DNA of 64,000 nt from Maridesulfovibrio ferrireducens (GCF_900101105.1 NZ_FNGA01000003.1:620001-684000); one strand, 5' to 3'. Positions 1 to 10,018 are shown, numbered from the stretch's first letter. The notes: generated by a model from the sequence alone, not told the origin. Translations and numbers: made by a program.

Positions 1-50
1 GCAAAGAGTTGCGCCAATATGACAGTTGCCATCAAACACCAATGACTATA

Positions 51-78
51 TTGTCCTTCAACAAAGTCGGATTATACT
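51..78 (+). promoter_or_regulatory. Candidate sigma-70 promoter for the pdxJ operon
   Basis: TTGTCC (51-56) and TATACT (73-78) are separated by 16 nt, about 70 nt upstream of the pdxJ start. The rest of positions 1-146 shows no gene; the preceding gene must end before the window. The call rests on consensus matching by eye. Confidence 0.4.
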
Positions 79-146
79 AATATGCTATGTAAAAACAAAT
101 TAATTCCGGCAATAAAAATAAAGTTTGTTCACCGGAGGATATAACC

Positions 147-872
147 ATGCCACTCTTATGCGTCAATGTTGATCATGTTGCAACAATCAGACAGGCTAGA
201 CTAGGAACAGAACCGGACCCGATAGTTGCCGCCGCCATGTGCGAACTGGCAGGAGCAGCCGGAATCATCATGCACCTGCGTGAAGACAGAAGACACGTTC
301 AGGACAGAGATATTGATCTTATTGCGCAGACTATTCAAACAAAATTTAATTTTGAAATGGCTGCAACTGACGAAATGCAAGCCTTCGCACTCAAAATAAA
401 TCCCGTCACTGTGTGCCTTGTCCCTGAAAAAAGAGCGGAACTCACAACCGAGGGCGGTCTAAGTTGCGCCGGACATGAAGATAAACTGAAAAAATATCTT
501 GCTCCGATCCATGCTGCAGGAATCAAATCAAGTCTTTTCATCGATGCAGATCCGGCACAGATTAAAGCCTCACATGAGATCGGTGCCGATTATGTTGAGA
601 TTCATACTGGTCATTATGCAGATGCTAAAACCAGATCAGAACAAAAACTAGAGCTGAACAGAATCATCGACGGTATAAAAAGAAGTCAGGATCTAGGCCT
701 TAAAGTTAATCTTGGACATGGTCTTAATTATACCAATATCCTTGATTTTGCTAACGTTCCTGGAATTTGTGAATATTCCATCGGGCATTCAATTATGGCT
801 CGTGCAATCTTCGTCGGAATAGATCGCGCTGTAAAAGATATGGTTGAAATTATCAGGACATTTGTGGACTAA
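147..872 (+). CDS. pdxJ: Pyridoxine 5'-phosphate synthase PdxJ
   Basis: Cytoplasmic enzyme that condenses 3-amino-2-oxopropyl phosphate with 1-deoxyxylulose 5-phosphate to pyridoxine 5'-phosphate, the ring-closing step of DXP-dependent vitamin B6 synthesis. The 241-aa protein has the family's usual length. It opens with the signature [12 protein letters not shown] (residues 7-18). The expected catalytic residues are visible: His43 in MHLREDRRH, Glu70 in FNFEMA, and His191 in NLGHGLNY. The start ATG follows a GGAGG at 135-139. It is the first gene of a run through position 7454, and acpS starts 2 nt after its stop, an arrangement seen in many proteobacteria. Confidence 0.97.
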   Translation: MPLLCVNVDHVATIRQARLGTEPDPIVAAAMCELAGAAGIIMHLREDRRHVQDRDIDLIAQTIQTKFNFEMAATDEMQAFALKINPVTVCLVPEKRAELTTEGGLSCAGHEDKLKKYLAPIHAAGIKSSLFIDADPAQIKASHEIGADYVEIHTGHYADAKTRSEQKLELNRIIDGIKRSQDLGLKVNLGHGLNYTNILDFANVPGICEYSIGHSIMARAIFVGIDRAVKDMVEIIRTFVD

Positions 873-874
873 AA

Positions 875-1249
875 ATGATAGTAGGCCTCGGAATAGATTT
901 AACAGAACTTGATCGCATAGAAAGCTCACTGGAGAAATTCGGTGAGCGTTTTATGCGTACTTTTCTTACTGAAAAAGAGATCAGCTTAGTTCCCGAAATA
1001 AAGAAGATCCAACATCTTGCAGCTAGATTTGCCGCAAAGGAAGCCGCTGTTAAAGCCTTGGGAACAGGATTTGCTGAAGGAATTACCTTTAAGTGTGTTG
1101 AGATTTTAAATCTTAAATCCGGTGCTCCTGAGTTGATATTTAATGGAAAGGGGCTTGAGCGATCCCGTGAATTAGGTGTAGAAAGAATACTCATATCAAT
1201 TACACATGGACGGGACACTGCTGCGGCTGTTGTAATTCTTGAGAAATAA
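875..1249 (+). CDS. acpS: Holo-[acyl-carrier-protein] synthase AcpS
   Basis: Transfers the 4'-phosphopantetheine arm of CoA to a serine of apo-acyl carrier protein, activating it for fatty acid synthesis. The 124-aa length is normal for AcpS. The two magnesium-binding motifs are present: GIDLTELDRIE near the N-terminus (Asp8) and RFAAKEAAVKAL (Glu56). It lies 2 nt after pdxJ and 15 nt before nnrDE, so translation is probably coupled. No oddities. Confidence 0.97.
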   Translation: MIVGLGIDLTELDRIESSLEKFGERFMRTFLTEKEISLVPEIKKIQHLAARFAAKEAAVKALGTGFAEGITFKCVEILNLKSGAPELIFNGKGLERSRELGVERILISITHGRDTAAAVVILEK

Positions 1250-1264
1250 CATACGGAGGTAATT

Positions 1265-2803
1265 ATGTTTTCACCGCTTCCTACGCCTGTCGAAATGTCG
1301 GGCTGGGATCAGGCCGCAATTAACGATATAGGTATCCGTGGCGATATCCTTATGGAAAATGCCGGTCGTGAAGCTGTAGCCACCCTTCTCAACGAATACG
1401 GTTCTGTTAAAAACAAATCAGTCCTCATTCTTTCCGGTTCAGGAAACAATGGCGGTGACGGTTTTGTTATAGGCAGGCATTTGGCTGACCTCGGCGCAGA
1501 AATACTGATTCTGCACACCGCGCCTAAAAATAAATATAAAGGCGAAGCTGCATATCATCTTAAGCTCGCAATAAAATCCGGCGTTCAGTTAAAATATTTT
1601 CGTATCAGTGATAAAATCAATATTCCTGAATCTGATATTATCATTGATGCCCTGCTTGGAACCGGTTTTGATAATGAATTGCGCCCGTTTGCCAAGGCCG
1701 TGGTTGATGCAATAAACATGGTAAAACAGCAATCTTTTATCTTTGCGATTGATATTCCTTCCGGTCTTAACGGACTTACCGGAAAACCTCATCCTGTAGC
1801 CGTCAATGCCCATGCTACAGTGACATTTGAAGCTGCAAAAGTTGGGTTGAGTCTTCCCGAAGCTAAACCTTTCACTGGAACTCTTATTGTCAAAAAGATC
1901 GGTATTCCAAATAAGGTTAAAGAAGATCATCCTGTTGCTCATTATTTAATTAATGATAAAATTTTCGATCAGCTTCCTTCTCTTACTCCGACCATGCACA
2001 AAGGAACTTCCGGTCATGTTCTTATAATCGGAGGGTCAATCGGGCTTACCGGAGCTTTGCAGCTTTCAGGGCTTGGAGCTTTAAGAGCCGGCGCGGGTTT
2101 AGTTACCCTAGCCTGCCCTGCGGGTCTCGCTTCTCAAGTGAAAACATACATGCCGGAACTGATGACTATGGGGCTTGGTTCCGGTGATCATTGGGATGAT
2201 CAGGCCGTTGAAGAACTTCTTCCGCTACTTGAAAATTATGATGCGATAGCTATTGGTCCGGGGCTGGGCAGAGCTGAAGGAGCCATGAATCTTGTTGAAG
2301 CAATAGTTTCTGCAGGACATCCTCCGGCTGTTTTTGACGCGGACGCTCTTTATGCTTTATCCAGAAGATCACACCTTTTGATCTCAATTGACGAAAATTC
2401 TATTTTTACTCCACATCCCGGCGAAATGGGCCGACTGGTTAATAAAAGTATCGCTGAAGTTGAAGATTCACGCATTGAAACTGCTCATCAGTACGCAGTT
2501 TCAAAAAAAGTGATACTGGTCCTTAAAGGTGCCGGAACCGTGATAGGGTGTCCTGACGGTAAAACTGTAATTTCACCTATTTCCGCGCCTAACCTTGCTG
2601 TCGCGGGTTCAGGTGATGTGTTGGCCGGAATTATCGGAGCATTACTTGCCAAAGGAATTCCCGCTATGCAAAGTGCATGTATGGGGGTATACTTACACGG
2701 AAAATGTGGGCTTTATCTCAAAAAAAAATTTCCACACAGAGGAAATCTCGCATCTGAAATTGCTAACTCACTTCCCGAAATACTTAAGGAGGAATTATGT
2801 TAA
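1265..2803 (+). CDS. nnrDE: Bifunctional NAD(P)H-hydrate epimerase / ADP-dependent dehydratase
   Basis: Repairs damaged (hydrated) NADH and NADPH. The N-terminal YjeF_N epimerase half (about residues 1-215) carries GSGNNGGDGFV. The C-terminal ribokinase-like dehydratase half (about 235-505) carries HKGTSGHVLIIGGS and the anion-hole/catalytic motif GSGDVLAG. The 512-aa length fits the fused form common in bacteria. The start ATG follows GGAGG (1255-1259). The 3' end overlaps the next gene by 7 nt. Confidence 0.96.
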   Translation: MFSPLPTPVEMSGWDQAAINDIGIRGDILMENAGREAVATLLNEYGSVKNKSVLILSGSGNNGGDGFVIGRHLADLGAEILILHTAPKNKYKGEAAYHLKLAIKSGVQLKYFRISDKINIPESDIIIDALLGTGFDNELRPFAKAVVDAINMVKQQSFIFAIDIPSGLNGLTGKPHPVAVNAHATVTFEAAKVGLSLPEAKPFTGTLIVKKIGIPNKVKEDHPVAHYLINDKIFDQLPSLTPTMHKGTSGHVLIIGGSIGLTGALQLSGLGALRAGAGLVTLACPAGLASQVKTYMPELMTMGLGSGDHWDDQAVEELLPLLENYDAIAIGPGLGRAEGAMNLVEAIVSAGHPPAVFDADALYALSRRSHLLISIDENSIFTPHPGEMGRLVNKSIAEVEDSRIETAHQYAVSKKVILVLKGAGTVIGCPDGKTVISPISAPNLAVAGSGDVLAGIIGALLAKGIPAMQSACMGVYLHGKCGLYLKKKFPHRGNLASEIANSLPEILKEELC

Positions 2804-3252
2804 CTGCTAAAGACATTATGACATCCGGAGCTCTTACCCTCACACCCGATTCCGAAGTAGCTCTCGCTGCAAAATTGTTGCTGGAAAAGCATCTGAACGG
2901 TGTTCCGGTTGTTGATTCAAATGGAGATCTTGTCGGTGTAATCTGCCAGAGCGATTTGGTAGCTCAGCAAAAAAGTATTTCAGTACCGTCTTTTTTCACA
3001 ATACTTGACGGTTTCATCTCTCTGTCATCAAGTGATGATTTTGAAAAAGAAATCACTAAGATTTCAGCTACTAAGGTTAAACAAGCCATGACTCCTAATC
3101 CTGTAACCATAACACCTGAAACAAGCATTGAAAAAATTGCCGACCTGATGGTTGAGAAAAAACTTTATACTCTACCTGTTTTGGAAAACGGGAAGCTTAT
3201 AGGTGTTGTCGGTAAAGAAGATGTTCTTAAGGTGCTGACTAAATCCTCATGA
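2797..3252 (+). CDS. Tandem CBS-domain protein
   Basis: A 151-aa stand-alone pair of CBS domains (about residues 7-55 and 95-150). Each starts with the familiar pattern of this family (DIMTSGALTLTPDS; AMTPNPVTITPETS). Such modules bind adenine nucleotides and usually act as energy or redox sensors on a partner, but the partner cannot be told from sequence. It overlaps the end of nnrDE by 7 nt and the start of tsaE by 4 nt (ATGA), so it is certainly in the same transcript. A role linked to nucleotide-cofactor repair is only a guess from position. Confidence 0.9.
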   Translation: MLTAKDIMTSGALTLTPDSEVALAAKLLLEKHLNGVPVVDSNGDLVGVICQSDLVAQQKSISVPSFFTILDGFISLSSSDDFEKEITKISATKVKQAMTPNPVTITPETSIEKIADLMVEKKLYTLPVLENGKLIGVVGKEDVLKVLTKSS

Positions 3253-3740
3253 CAAAGAACCAGTTGATCATAAATCTGCCGGATGTGGAGGCGACGCTGA
3301 GATTCGGCTCTTTTCTGGCAGATTTCTTCCAAAAAAAGAAAGAATTCATTCCAATTTTTCTAAATGGAGATCTTGGAGCAGGAAAAACAACTTTTGTTAG
3401 AGCTTTTGTAGAATCTCTTCCCGGTGCGGAAAACGCAGAAGTAAGTAGCCCAAGTTTCAATATTCTTAATATATACCCCACAAAACCGCAGGTTGAGCAT
3501 TTTGACCTCTATAGACTTGAAGGGCAATGTCCTGATGACGAGTTTTTTGATCTATTAAACAATAAAAACACTTTGACAGTTGTAGAGTGGATTCAGTATC
3601 TCAATATTGAATTTTGGCCTGATAACGCACTGCTCTTCACTTGGAAAGCTACCCCCACCGGTAGAAAAATCGAATTGACCCTTCATGGTTCAGCGACCCC
3701 CCTCTTCGAAGAGATTGCCACACTTCTCGATTCTTTTTAA
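3249..3740 (+). CDS. tsaE: tRNA threonylcarbamoyladenosine biosynthesis ATPase TsaE
   Basis: P-loop ATPase that works with TsaB and TsaD to make the t6A37 modification of ANN-decoding tRNAs. The Walker A motif GDLGAGKTTF is at about residues 39-48, and HFDLYRLE, typical of the family, follows at about 80. The length of 163 aa is usual. ATG overlaps the CBS gene stop by 4 nt. It sits in the same run as nnrDE, a neighbourhood seen in many bacteria. Confidence 0.95.
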   Translation: MTKNQLIINLPDVEATLRFGSFLADFFQKKKEFIPIFLNGDLGAGKTTFVRAFVESLPGAENAEVSSPSFNILNIYPTKPQVEHFDLYRLEGQCPDDEFFDLLNNKNTLTVVEWIQYLNIEFWPDNALLFTWKATPTGRKIELTLHGSATPLFEEIATLLDSF

Positions 3741-3781
3741 TAACTTACGTTGAATAAATGTGGTAAGGAGATAATGTTCAA

Positions 3782-5020
3782 ATGAACATAGTAGTACAAA
3801 AGTTCGGAGGAACCTCAGTAAGGAACCTCGAATGTATGAAGCAGGTACTTGAAAAAGTCATGGTACCTTACGAACAAGGCAACAAGGTCATCGTTGTTTT
3901 ATCTGCAATGTCCGGGGAAACTAATAGATTGATTGCTCTTGCAAAAGAATGGTCAAATGCTCCCGACCTTGCGGAAATGGATTCTCTTGTTTCAACAGGT
4001 GAACAAGTTTCAACCGCTTTGTTTACAATGCTCCTTAAAGATAAAGGGATTAAAGCCCGCTCTCTTTTAGGTTTTCAGATTCCCATCAAGACAAATTCAT
4101 ATCATTCCCGTGCTCGAATTTTAGAGATGGACAGTGATGAAATTACTAGTCTTTTAGAAAAGCATGATATTTTAGTAGTCGCCGGCTTTCAGGGGTGTAC
4201 GGAAGATAAACGTATCACAACTTTGGGACGCGGTGGCTCTGATACATCCGCGGTTGCTATGGCTGCAGCTGTTAATGCCGATGTATGCGAAATTTACACT
4301 GACGTTTCCGGTGTTTTCACTACCGATCCTAACATCTGCACTCAAGCGCGAAAGCTGGACATGGTTTCTTATGATGAGATGCTGGAAATGGCCAGTATGG
4401 GAGCAAAAGTTCTACAGATACGCTCTGTTGAGTTTGCAAAAAAATATAATGTAAAAGTTCATGTTCGCTCAACTTTCAGCGATGAAATAGGGACATTTGT
4501 CACTCAGGAGGATGAAAAGATGGAATCGGTAATGGTTTCCGGCATTGCATATGATAAAGATCAGGCTCGCGTTACTCTTGCAAAAGTTCTTGATAAACCG
4601 GGTGTTTCCGCGACTCTTTTTACTCCTCTTGCAGAAAACGGCATTCTTGTTGATATGATCGTTCAGAATCCGAGCCGTGACGGCCGTACCGATATGACCT
4701 TCACCGTTCCAAGAGCTGACTTAGAAATTACTCTTGAAGTTCTTGATAGAATTAAAGACGAAATGGGCGCAGAAGAAATTCTTTATGATCAGAATGTATG
4801 TAAAATTTCTGTCATCGGTGTTGGAATGCGTAATCATTCCGGTGTTGCTTCTAAGGCTTTTCAGGCCCTCCGTGATGAAAACATCAATATCCTGATGATC
4901 AGCACATCTGAAATTAAAATTACTTGTCTTATTGAAGAAAAATATACTGAACTTGCCATCAGAACGCTCCACAACACGTTCGGGCTTGATAAAAGCGGGT
5001 CCGAAGAAAATATGCTGTAA
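3782..5020 (+). CDS. lysC: Aspartate kinase
   Basis: Phosphorylates aspartate, the first step to lysine, methionine, threonine and diaminopimelate. The 412-aa protein is monofunctional. The N-terminal kinase domain starts with VQKFGGTSV and contains GRGGSDTSAVA. Two ACT domains (about 265-400) suggest feedback control by end-product amino acids. AAGGAG lies upstream of the ATG. cimA begins 2 nt after the stop, which ties aspartate-family and isoleucine synthesis in one transcript. Confidence 0.97.
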   Translation: MNIVVQKFGGTSVRNLECMKQVLEKVMVPYEQGNKVIVVLSAMSGETNRLIALAKEWSNAPDLAEMDSLVSTGEQVSTALFTMLLKDKGIKARSLLGFQIPIKTNSYHSRARILEMDSDEITSLLEKHDILVVAGFQGCTEDKRITTLGRGGSDTSAVAMAAAVNADVCEIYTDVSGVFTTDPNICTQARKLDMVSYDEMLEMASMGAKVLQIRSVEFAKKYNVKVHVRSTFSDEIGTFVTQEDEKMESVMVSGIAYDKDQARVTLAKVLDKPGVSATLFTPLAENGILVDMIVQNPSRDGRTDMTFTVPRADLEITLEVLDRIKDEMGAEEILYDQNVCKISVIGVGMRNHSGVASKAFQALRDENINILMISTSEIKITCLIEEKYTELAIRTLHNTFGLDKSGSEENML

Positions 5021-5022
5021 TT

Positions 5023-6627
5023 ATGAAAACAATAAAGATATATGACACTACCCTGCGTGACGGAACTCAAAGCGAAGAAATCAACTTAACCGTACAAGAC
5101 AAAATACGCATTACAAAAAAGCTCGATGAGCTGGGCGTACATTATATTGAAGGCGGATGGCCCGGATCAAACTCCACAGATAAGGAGTTTTTCGAGGAGA
5201 TTACGAATTATCACCTTGAAAATGCCAGAGTTTCGGCTTTTGGTTCTACTCATAATACCCGGGTAAAACCGGAAAATGATCCTAATCTGGCTGCCCTTGT
5301 TGATTGCGGAGCTAAAGTTGTAACTCTTTTTGGAAAAAGCTGGGACTTTCACGCTACGAATGCTTTAGGTGTCAGTCTTGAACGAAATATTGAATTGATC
5401 AGTAATAGTATTGGATTCATGCGTAAGCATGTCGAAGAACTGTTTTTTGATGCTGAGCACTTTTTTGATGGATTTAAAGATAATCCAGAATTCACATTGG
5501 CGTGCTTGAAAGCTGCCCATGATGCAGGATCTGATGTTCTTGTCTTGTGTGATACTAACGGCGGAGCGTTGCCTGAAGAAGTTGCTGAAGCTTGTAAGAT
5601 TGTGCTTTCTAAGATTCCCGGATCAAAGATCGGGATTCATACCCATAATGACTGCGAACTTGCCGTTGCCAACGCGCTTACAGCGGTAACAAATGGAGCT
5701 GTGCAGGTTCAGGGAACCATAAATGGGTATGGTGAAAGGTGCGGTAACGCTAACCTCTGCTCCATTATCCCGAACCTTGAACTTAAAATGGGTTTTAATG
5801 CTATTGGTAAAGATAATTTGATTAAGCTTAAAAGTGCTTCAAATTATGTTACCGAAATTGCGAACTTACGTCCGTTTCTCAGACAACCGTATGTCGGCGC
5901 CGCTGCTTTTGCTCACAAAGGCGGAGTTCACGTCAGTGCGGTTATGAAAAACTCAAAAAGCTACGAACATATTGATCCGCTTTTAGTTGGTAATGATAGA
6001 CGAGTTCTGCTTTCCGATCTTTCCGGAAAAAGCAATATTCTCTATAAAGCTAAACAGTTCGGGTATAATCTTGATAAAAATGATCCAGCTGTAAGAACAA
6101 TTCTTGCAGATATTAAAGAACGTGAAAGTATCGGTTTTGAATATTCCGCTGCCGAAGCTTCTTTTGAATTGCTGTTTTTTAAAGCCATGGGATGGTCCAA
6201 GAGATACTTTGAGTTCATCAACTTCTTTGTGGTTGATGCCAAACGTAAAGAAGACAATGAGCCATTCTCCGAAGCAACTGTAATTGTTAAAGTTCACGGT
6301 CAGGAAAATCATACAGCTGCATCAGGTGATGGCCCTGTTAATGCTTTGGATAAGGCATTGCGTAAGGCTCTTGAGCCGTTTTATCCTAGTTTGAAAGATG
6401 TCCGGTTACTCGACTTTAAAGTACGCGTGCTTACCGGAGCAATCAGAGATACCGAAGGCACAAGCTCAAATGTCCGCCTGCTCATTGAATCTTCAGATGG
6501 CAAGAGTCAGTGGACAACAATGGGAGTCAGCAACAACATTATCGAAGCAAGCTGGCAGGCTCTCGTAGACTCAATTAATTACAAGCTCTTCAAGGATGAT
6601 CCGCAAAAATGGCCAAACTCAATGTAA
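5023..6627 (+). CDS. cimA: (R)-citramalate synthase
   Basis: Condenses pyruvate and acetyl-CoA to citramalate, the threonine-independent entry to isoleucine. The 534-aa protein has the isopropylmalate-synthase-like TIM barrel with the metal/substrate motif DTTLRDGTQ (residues 8-16) and the HTHNDCELAVAN motif near residue 206, then a C-terminal LeuA-type regulatory domain (about 400-530). Sequence style (IYDTTLRDGTQSEEINLT) is that of the CimA branch rather than LeuA. Its 3' end overlaps the next gene by 19 nt. Confidence 0.94.
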   Translation: MKTIKIYDTTLRDGTQSEEINLTVQDKIRITKKLDELGVHYIEGGWPGSNSTDKEFFEEITNYHLENARVSAFGSTHNTRVKPENDPNLAALVDCGAKVVTLFGKSWDFHATNALGVSLERNIELISNSIGFMRKHVEELFFDAEHFFDGFKDNPEFTLACLKAAHDAGSDVLVLCDTNGGALPEEVAEACKIVLSKIPGSKIGIHTHNDCELAVANALTAVTNGAVQVQGTINGYGERCGNANLCSIIPNLELKMGFNAIGKDNLIKLKSASNYVTEIANLRPFLRQPYVGAAAFAHKGGVHVSAVMKNSKSYEHIDPLLVGNDRRVLLSDLSGKSNILYKAKQFGYNLDKNDPAVRTILADIKERESIGFEYSAAEASFELLFFKAMGWSKRYFEFINFFVVDAKRKEDNEPFSEATVIVKVHGQENHTAASGDGPVNALDKALRKALEPFYPSLKDVRLLDFKVRVLTGAIRDTEGTSSNVRLLIESSDGKSQWTTMGVSNNIIEASWQALVDSINYKLFKDDPQKWPNSM

Positions 6628-7454
6628 ACGGTGTAACGATTGATAAGCCTAGTAAGATTTCGATCTTATGTGACAATACCACCACAAGTGATTCTCTAGG
6701 TAAGGAATGGGGGCTTTCTATGGCCTTAAATCTACCTCAAGACGATCTTTGGTTGTGGGATTGTGGTGCAAGTTCACTTTTCCTGCAAAATGCACAAGAA
6801 ATGAAAATTGACACAAATAAGGCTAAAGGGATTGCTCTCAGTCATGGTCATTGGGATCATTCTGGAGGCATGGATGCTCTTATGGAGACTGATTTTTTAG
6901 GTCCGGTCTATGCGCATCCCAAGTTTGCTGCAAAACGGTATTCAGTCCATGCTGAAGGTGAAGTCAGAGATGCTTCTTTCCCTTGCGAATATCCGGGAAC
7001 CATAATCGTCCGCGATTATACTGAGCTGGATGAGGGTTTATTCATGATCACCGAAATTCCTCGCATAGCCGGTCTTTTTGAGGCTACCGGGGGACTGTTC
7101 ACCGACCCTGAATTGACCCTCACAGATCATGTCCCGGACGATGCCTTTTTGTTAATGATGACCAAATCCGGTCCGGTTGTTATTTTAGGTTGTTGTCACA
7201 GTGGACTTGCCAATAGTTTGTATCATTTGCGTGATCTGACAGGGCTTGAATCAGTACACGCTATTATCGGCGGACTTCATCTTTTTAAAACTGATGTTGA
7301 TGAATTTGAAAACACTGCCAAGGTGATTGAAGAATTCAATCCTAAACTTGTTGCTGCCGGACATTGCACAGGTGAGAAGGGTTATGAATTCCTGAAAAAC
7401 AGGCTTTCATGTGATGTTCATCAGATGGGATCAGGCTCTGTATATGAATTTTAA
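6609..7454 (+). CDS. MBL-fold metallohydrolase (dihydropterin phosphate-synthase-like family)
   Basis: A 281-aa metallo-beta-lactamase-fold protein with the zinc motif SHGHWDHSGG (about 78-87) and later ligand motifs ILGCCHSGLAN and AAGHCTG. It belongs to the branch annotated as 7,8-dihydropterin-6-yl-methyl-4-(beta-D-ribofuranosyl)aminobenzene 5'-phosphate synthase (COG1237). The biological substrate in bacteria is not settled and cannot be told here. ATG 6609 lies inside cimA (19-nt overlap), so it is co-translated as the last gene of the operon; a strong terminator follows. Confidence 0.85.
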   Translation: MAKLNVNGVTIDKPSKISILCDNTTTSDSLGKEWGLSMALNLPQDDLWLWDCGASSLFLQNAQEMKIDTNKAKGIALSHGHWDHSGGMDALMETDFLGPVYAHPKFAAKRYSVHAEGEVRDASFPCEYPGTIIVRDYTELDEGLFMITEIPRIAGLFEATGGLFTDPELTLTDHVPDDAFLLMMTKSGPVVILGCCHSGLANSLYHLRDLTGLESVHAIIGGLHLFKTDVDEFENTAKVIEEFNPKLVAAGHCTGEKGYEFLKNRLSCDVHQMGSGSVYEF

Positions 7455-7487
7455 TCATATGTTCTGATCAGTAGTTTTTACATAATC

Positions 7488-7530
7488 AAAATGCCCCTTG
7501 GAAAAATTAATTTCTAAGGGGCATTTTTTA
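7488..7530. terminator. Intrinsic terminator between convergent genes
   Basis: AAATGCCCCTT pairs with AAGGGGCATTT around an inner GAAA/TTTC stem, giving about 16 bp with one G-U pair, followed by TTTTTT. A-rich sequence on the left side allows it to work for the GH57 gene on the minus strand too. Confidence 0.9.
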
Positions 7531-7550
7531 TAGACTTGAATATGCTAAAA

Positions 7551-9788
7551 CTACAAATCAAATCCAAGTAGTTCGCTCAGTTCAGCAGAAACAGTTCCAT
7601 TCTGAGCCTTATCCCAATAACAAGTTTGCAGTTTCCAAATATTTAAAGAAAACTCGATTGTTTTAGCTTTGCTCAACACTTCAGCAACTTTATCCCACAT
7701 GAACACTTGATTATGCAACATATCACAAAGAGTAGTGGACATGCGCTCTGTCAGGGCTGCTGAATCAGGGTGATCACGGCCTGTTTCTTTAATAAAAGCT
7801 ATAAAATCATCACAGGCCAAAACGTCTGTAAACAGATAGGTCCAGACAAGAGGTGACCAAAGTTCTTTCCATTTTTGTTCCCAGATTTGCGTTGATTGAT
7901 AATCTTCATACCCTAAGAAAATATCAGGCCCATATTCGATGACAGGTAACAGTTTTCGATCCCAGCTGTTATCAGATACGCGTTTAACCCAAGCCATTGA
8001 AAGAGACTGTCTTTTTTTCCATGATAACTGATCAAGCTTGAAGACTTCACTGTATCCGTTTTTTATTCCTTTAATCTGAACTTCACCGGATATTACGCTA
8101 GGTTCTTTAGTCCATTCCCATTTATAAGTATTAACAGCGGATTCAAGGGCCCATCTGATTGCGGCCTCTCCTTTCAACCTTGAACCCAAATTACTTTCAA
8201 GTGTTATCGAAACTGAAGCCCCGGGCCAATCTACACGCCCTTCTTCACCCGGAACTGGGAATGCGCCTTCTGCGGAAAGTCTTATAAGACCCTGCGCTAT
8301 TAAACTTCCCGAAGTATCTTTTTGTGGTTTAATTTTACTGTTCCAGAGATCCACACCTGAACCGTATCTTTCTTCGTTGGATTTGGCTTCGGCCATAATT
8401 TGTAAAAACTTCTCCTCAAGACCGATCAGCCCAGTACTTTCGGCTATCTCCATAGCTCTAAGCGCAAAGGACATATCATTTAGCGGTTCAAGTCGAGCCA
8501 GATCATCAAAGAACCATCCACAGCTTGCAAATGAAGATAAAGCCCATTTCTGCATGGATAAAAGCTTCCACCCTAAATCAGCCTGAAGCGAACCTTCTTT
8601 GCACTTAAAGTAAAGCTTGAAGAAATCAGCTTGATTTATAGATCCGCTAAGCACCGCTCCATATTCAACTAAAGCTTTGCGGGGATCATTAAATACATTC
8701 TTACCAACTGCAAAAAAATGCCTGTCCATCAACGTTTTAATTTCATTCAACCCGTCTCTAAGAGGCTTTCTCCATTGCTGATTCCACCCATCATGACCTC
8801 CAGTGCAACAGCCGCAATCAGAACGCCATCTCTCAACGCCATGGTAACAGCTCCATGATGAATCTTCACGTATTTTAACTTTTCTGGTAGGCGGATTTTG
8901 CGCAAGATATGCACCGTAGTTCGTCAGATTAAGGTCATCCCGGCCAGTAGCTCCTTGCGATAAAATATAGGCCAGAGCCATTTCTCCGAACTCGACATGA
9001 TGACCGTAGGTTTCACCGTCAGTGCCTATTGAAAGTAGTCCCTCACCCGAAGCGCCGGAAAGTTTATTCCAGAAATCTTCACCATTTTTAAGGAGTCCTT
9101 CAAAAGCAACCGCTTGCGATAATCCTCCGTCGTAGAAAAAAACAGATATAGTTTTGCCTGACGGAAGTTCGACAAGATAAGGTTCTTTAATATTAAGTGA
9201 TCCTTCGTCTACTTGATGCCAATCATTTGAATTCAGCTCAGCAAGGGCTTCTGCCTGACGCGGAGCAAGCAATGTGTAAACGACACCCTGCGCGGCGAGA
9301 GCTTCAAGGGAGGCGGTGTTACAGGCCGTTTCAGAGAGCCACATGCCCTCAGGTTTACGATTAAATCTGGATTCAAAGTCGGCTATTGCCCAAGCTACTT
9401 CAGTTTCTTTATCAAGATCGGATGCAAGCGGCATGATCACATGGTGATAAATCTGGGCTATGGCATTTCCATGTCCCCAGCGTTCAAGACTTTTTGCATC
9501 GGCTTCAATAATTTTTGCGTAAAGTTCAGGCTCAGCTCGCTCAATCCAGCGAAAAAGAGTCGGGCCGACATTAAAACTCATCCATTCATAACAATTTATT
9601 ATATCAAATATTCCTTTGTCACCCATGCGTCTTGCCCAGGCTAAAGGACCGTAGCTTTCACTACAGATTCTTTCATTCCAGTGCCTGAAAGGAGCAGCAC
9701 TCCCTTCTGGAAATATCATATCCAGCCAAGGGTCTTCGCGGGGGGGCTGATAAAAATGCCCATGAACGCATAAAAATTTTCCAGACAT
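7551..9788 (-). CDS. DUF3536-type glycoside hydrolase family 57 protein
   Basis: A large cytoplasmic protein of about 745 aa. The N-terminal GH57 catalytic domain begins MSGKFLCVHGHFYQPPRED, the usual start of this family, and includes WLSETACNTASLEALA; a DUF3536 domain covers the C-terminal part. GH57 enzymes act on alpha-glucans (amylase, branching enzyme, 4-alpha-glucanotransferase); the exact activity is not visible. The open frame extends 20 codons further upstream to 9848, but the ATG at 9788 has a GAGG 5 nt before it and matches the conserved N-terminus. Monocistronic; likely glycogen or maltodextrin metabolism. Confidence 0.88.
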   Translation of the reverse strand: MSGKFLCVHGHFYQPPREDPWLDMIFPEGSAAPFRHWNERICSESYGPLAWARRMGDKGIFDIINCYEWMSFNVGPTLFRWIERAEPELYAKIIEADAKSLERWGHGNAIAQIYHHVIMPLASDLDKETEVAWAIADFESRFNRKPEGMWLSETACNTASLEALAAQGVVYTLLAPRQAEALAELNSNDWHQVDEGSLNIKEPYLVELPSGKTISVFFYDGGLSQAVAFEGLLKNGEDFWNKLSGASGEGLLSIGTDGETYGHHVEFGEMALAYILSQGATGRDDLNLTNYGAYLAQNPPTRKVKIREDSSWSCYHGVERWRSDCGCCTGGHDGWNQQWRKPLRDGLNEIKTLMDRHFFAVGKNVFNDPRKALVEYGAVLSGSINQADFFKLYFKCKEGSLQADLGWKLLSMQKWALSSFASCGWFFDDLARLEPLNDMSFALRAMEIAESTGLIGLEEKFLQIMAEAKSNEERYGSGVDLWNSKIKPQKDTSGSLIAQGLIRLSAEGAFPVPGEEGRVDWPGASVSITLESNLGSRLKGEAAIRWALESAVNTYKWEWTKEPSVISGEVQIKGIKNGYSEVFKLDQLSWKKRQSLSMAWVKRVSDNSWDRKLLPVIEYGPDIFLGYEDYQSTQIWEQKWKELWSPLVWTYLFTDVLACDDFIAFIKETGRDHPDSAALTERMSTTLCDMLHNQVFMWDKVAEVLSKAKTIEFSLNIWKLQTCYWDKAQNGTVSAELSELLGFDL

Positions 9789-9968
9789 TTGGACCTCACT
9801 ATTCATTATTTTATTAGTTATATATCCTAAATTACGTTTCAAATCCATTCTTAGTGATTCAAAGTATACTTTTAAATTATAGAATCAAACCCTATCACAC
9901 TCAATAATTATAACAATAAATTCAGCGCCGAATTACTTTTTATGTTTTGATTATTATTGCTACAAAAA

Positions 9969-9997
9969 AAAGCCTCTTGTTTATCACAAGAGGCTTT
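9969..9997 (-). terminator. Intrinsic terminator of the 141-aa gene
   Basis: AAAGCCTCTTGT and ACAAGAGGCTTT form a perfect 12-bp stem with a 5-nt loop. On the minus strand a run of U follows (the A-run at 9964-9971). Confidence 0.9.
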
Positions 9998-10018
9998 ATA
10001 AAAACATATTAATATTGA

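Noticed and set aside
853-1218. 121-aa minus-strand frame opposite acpS
   Set aside because: Serine/arginine-rich antisense shadow of acpS.
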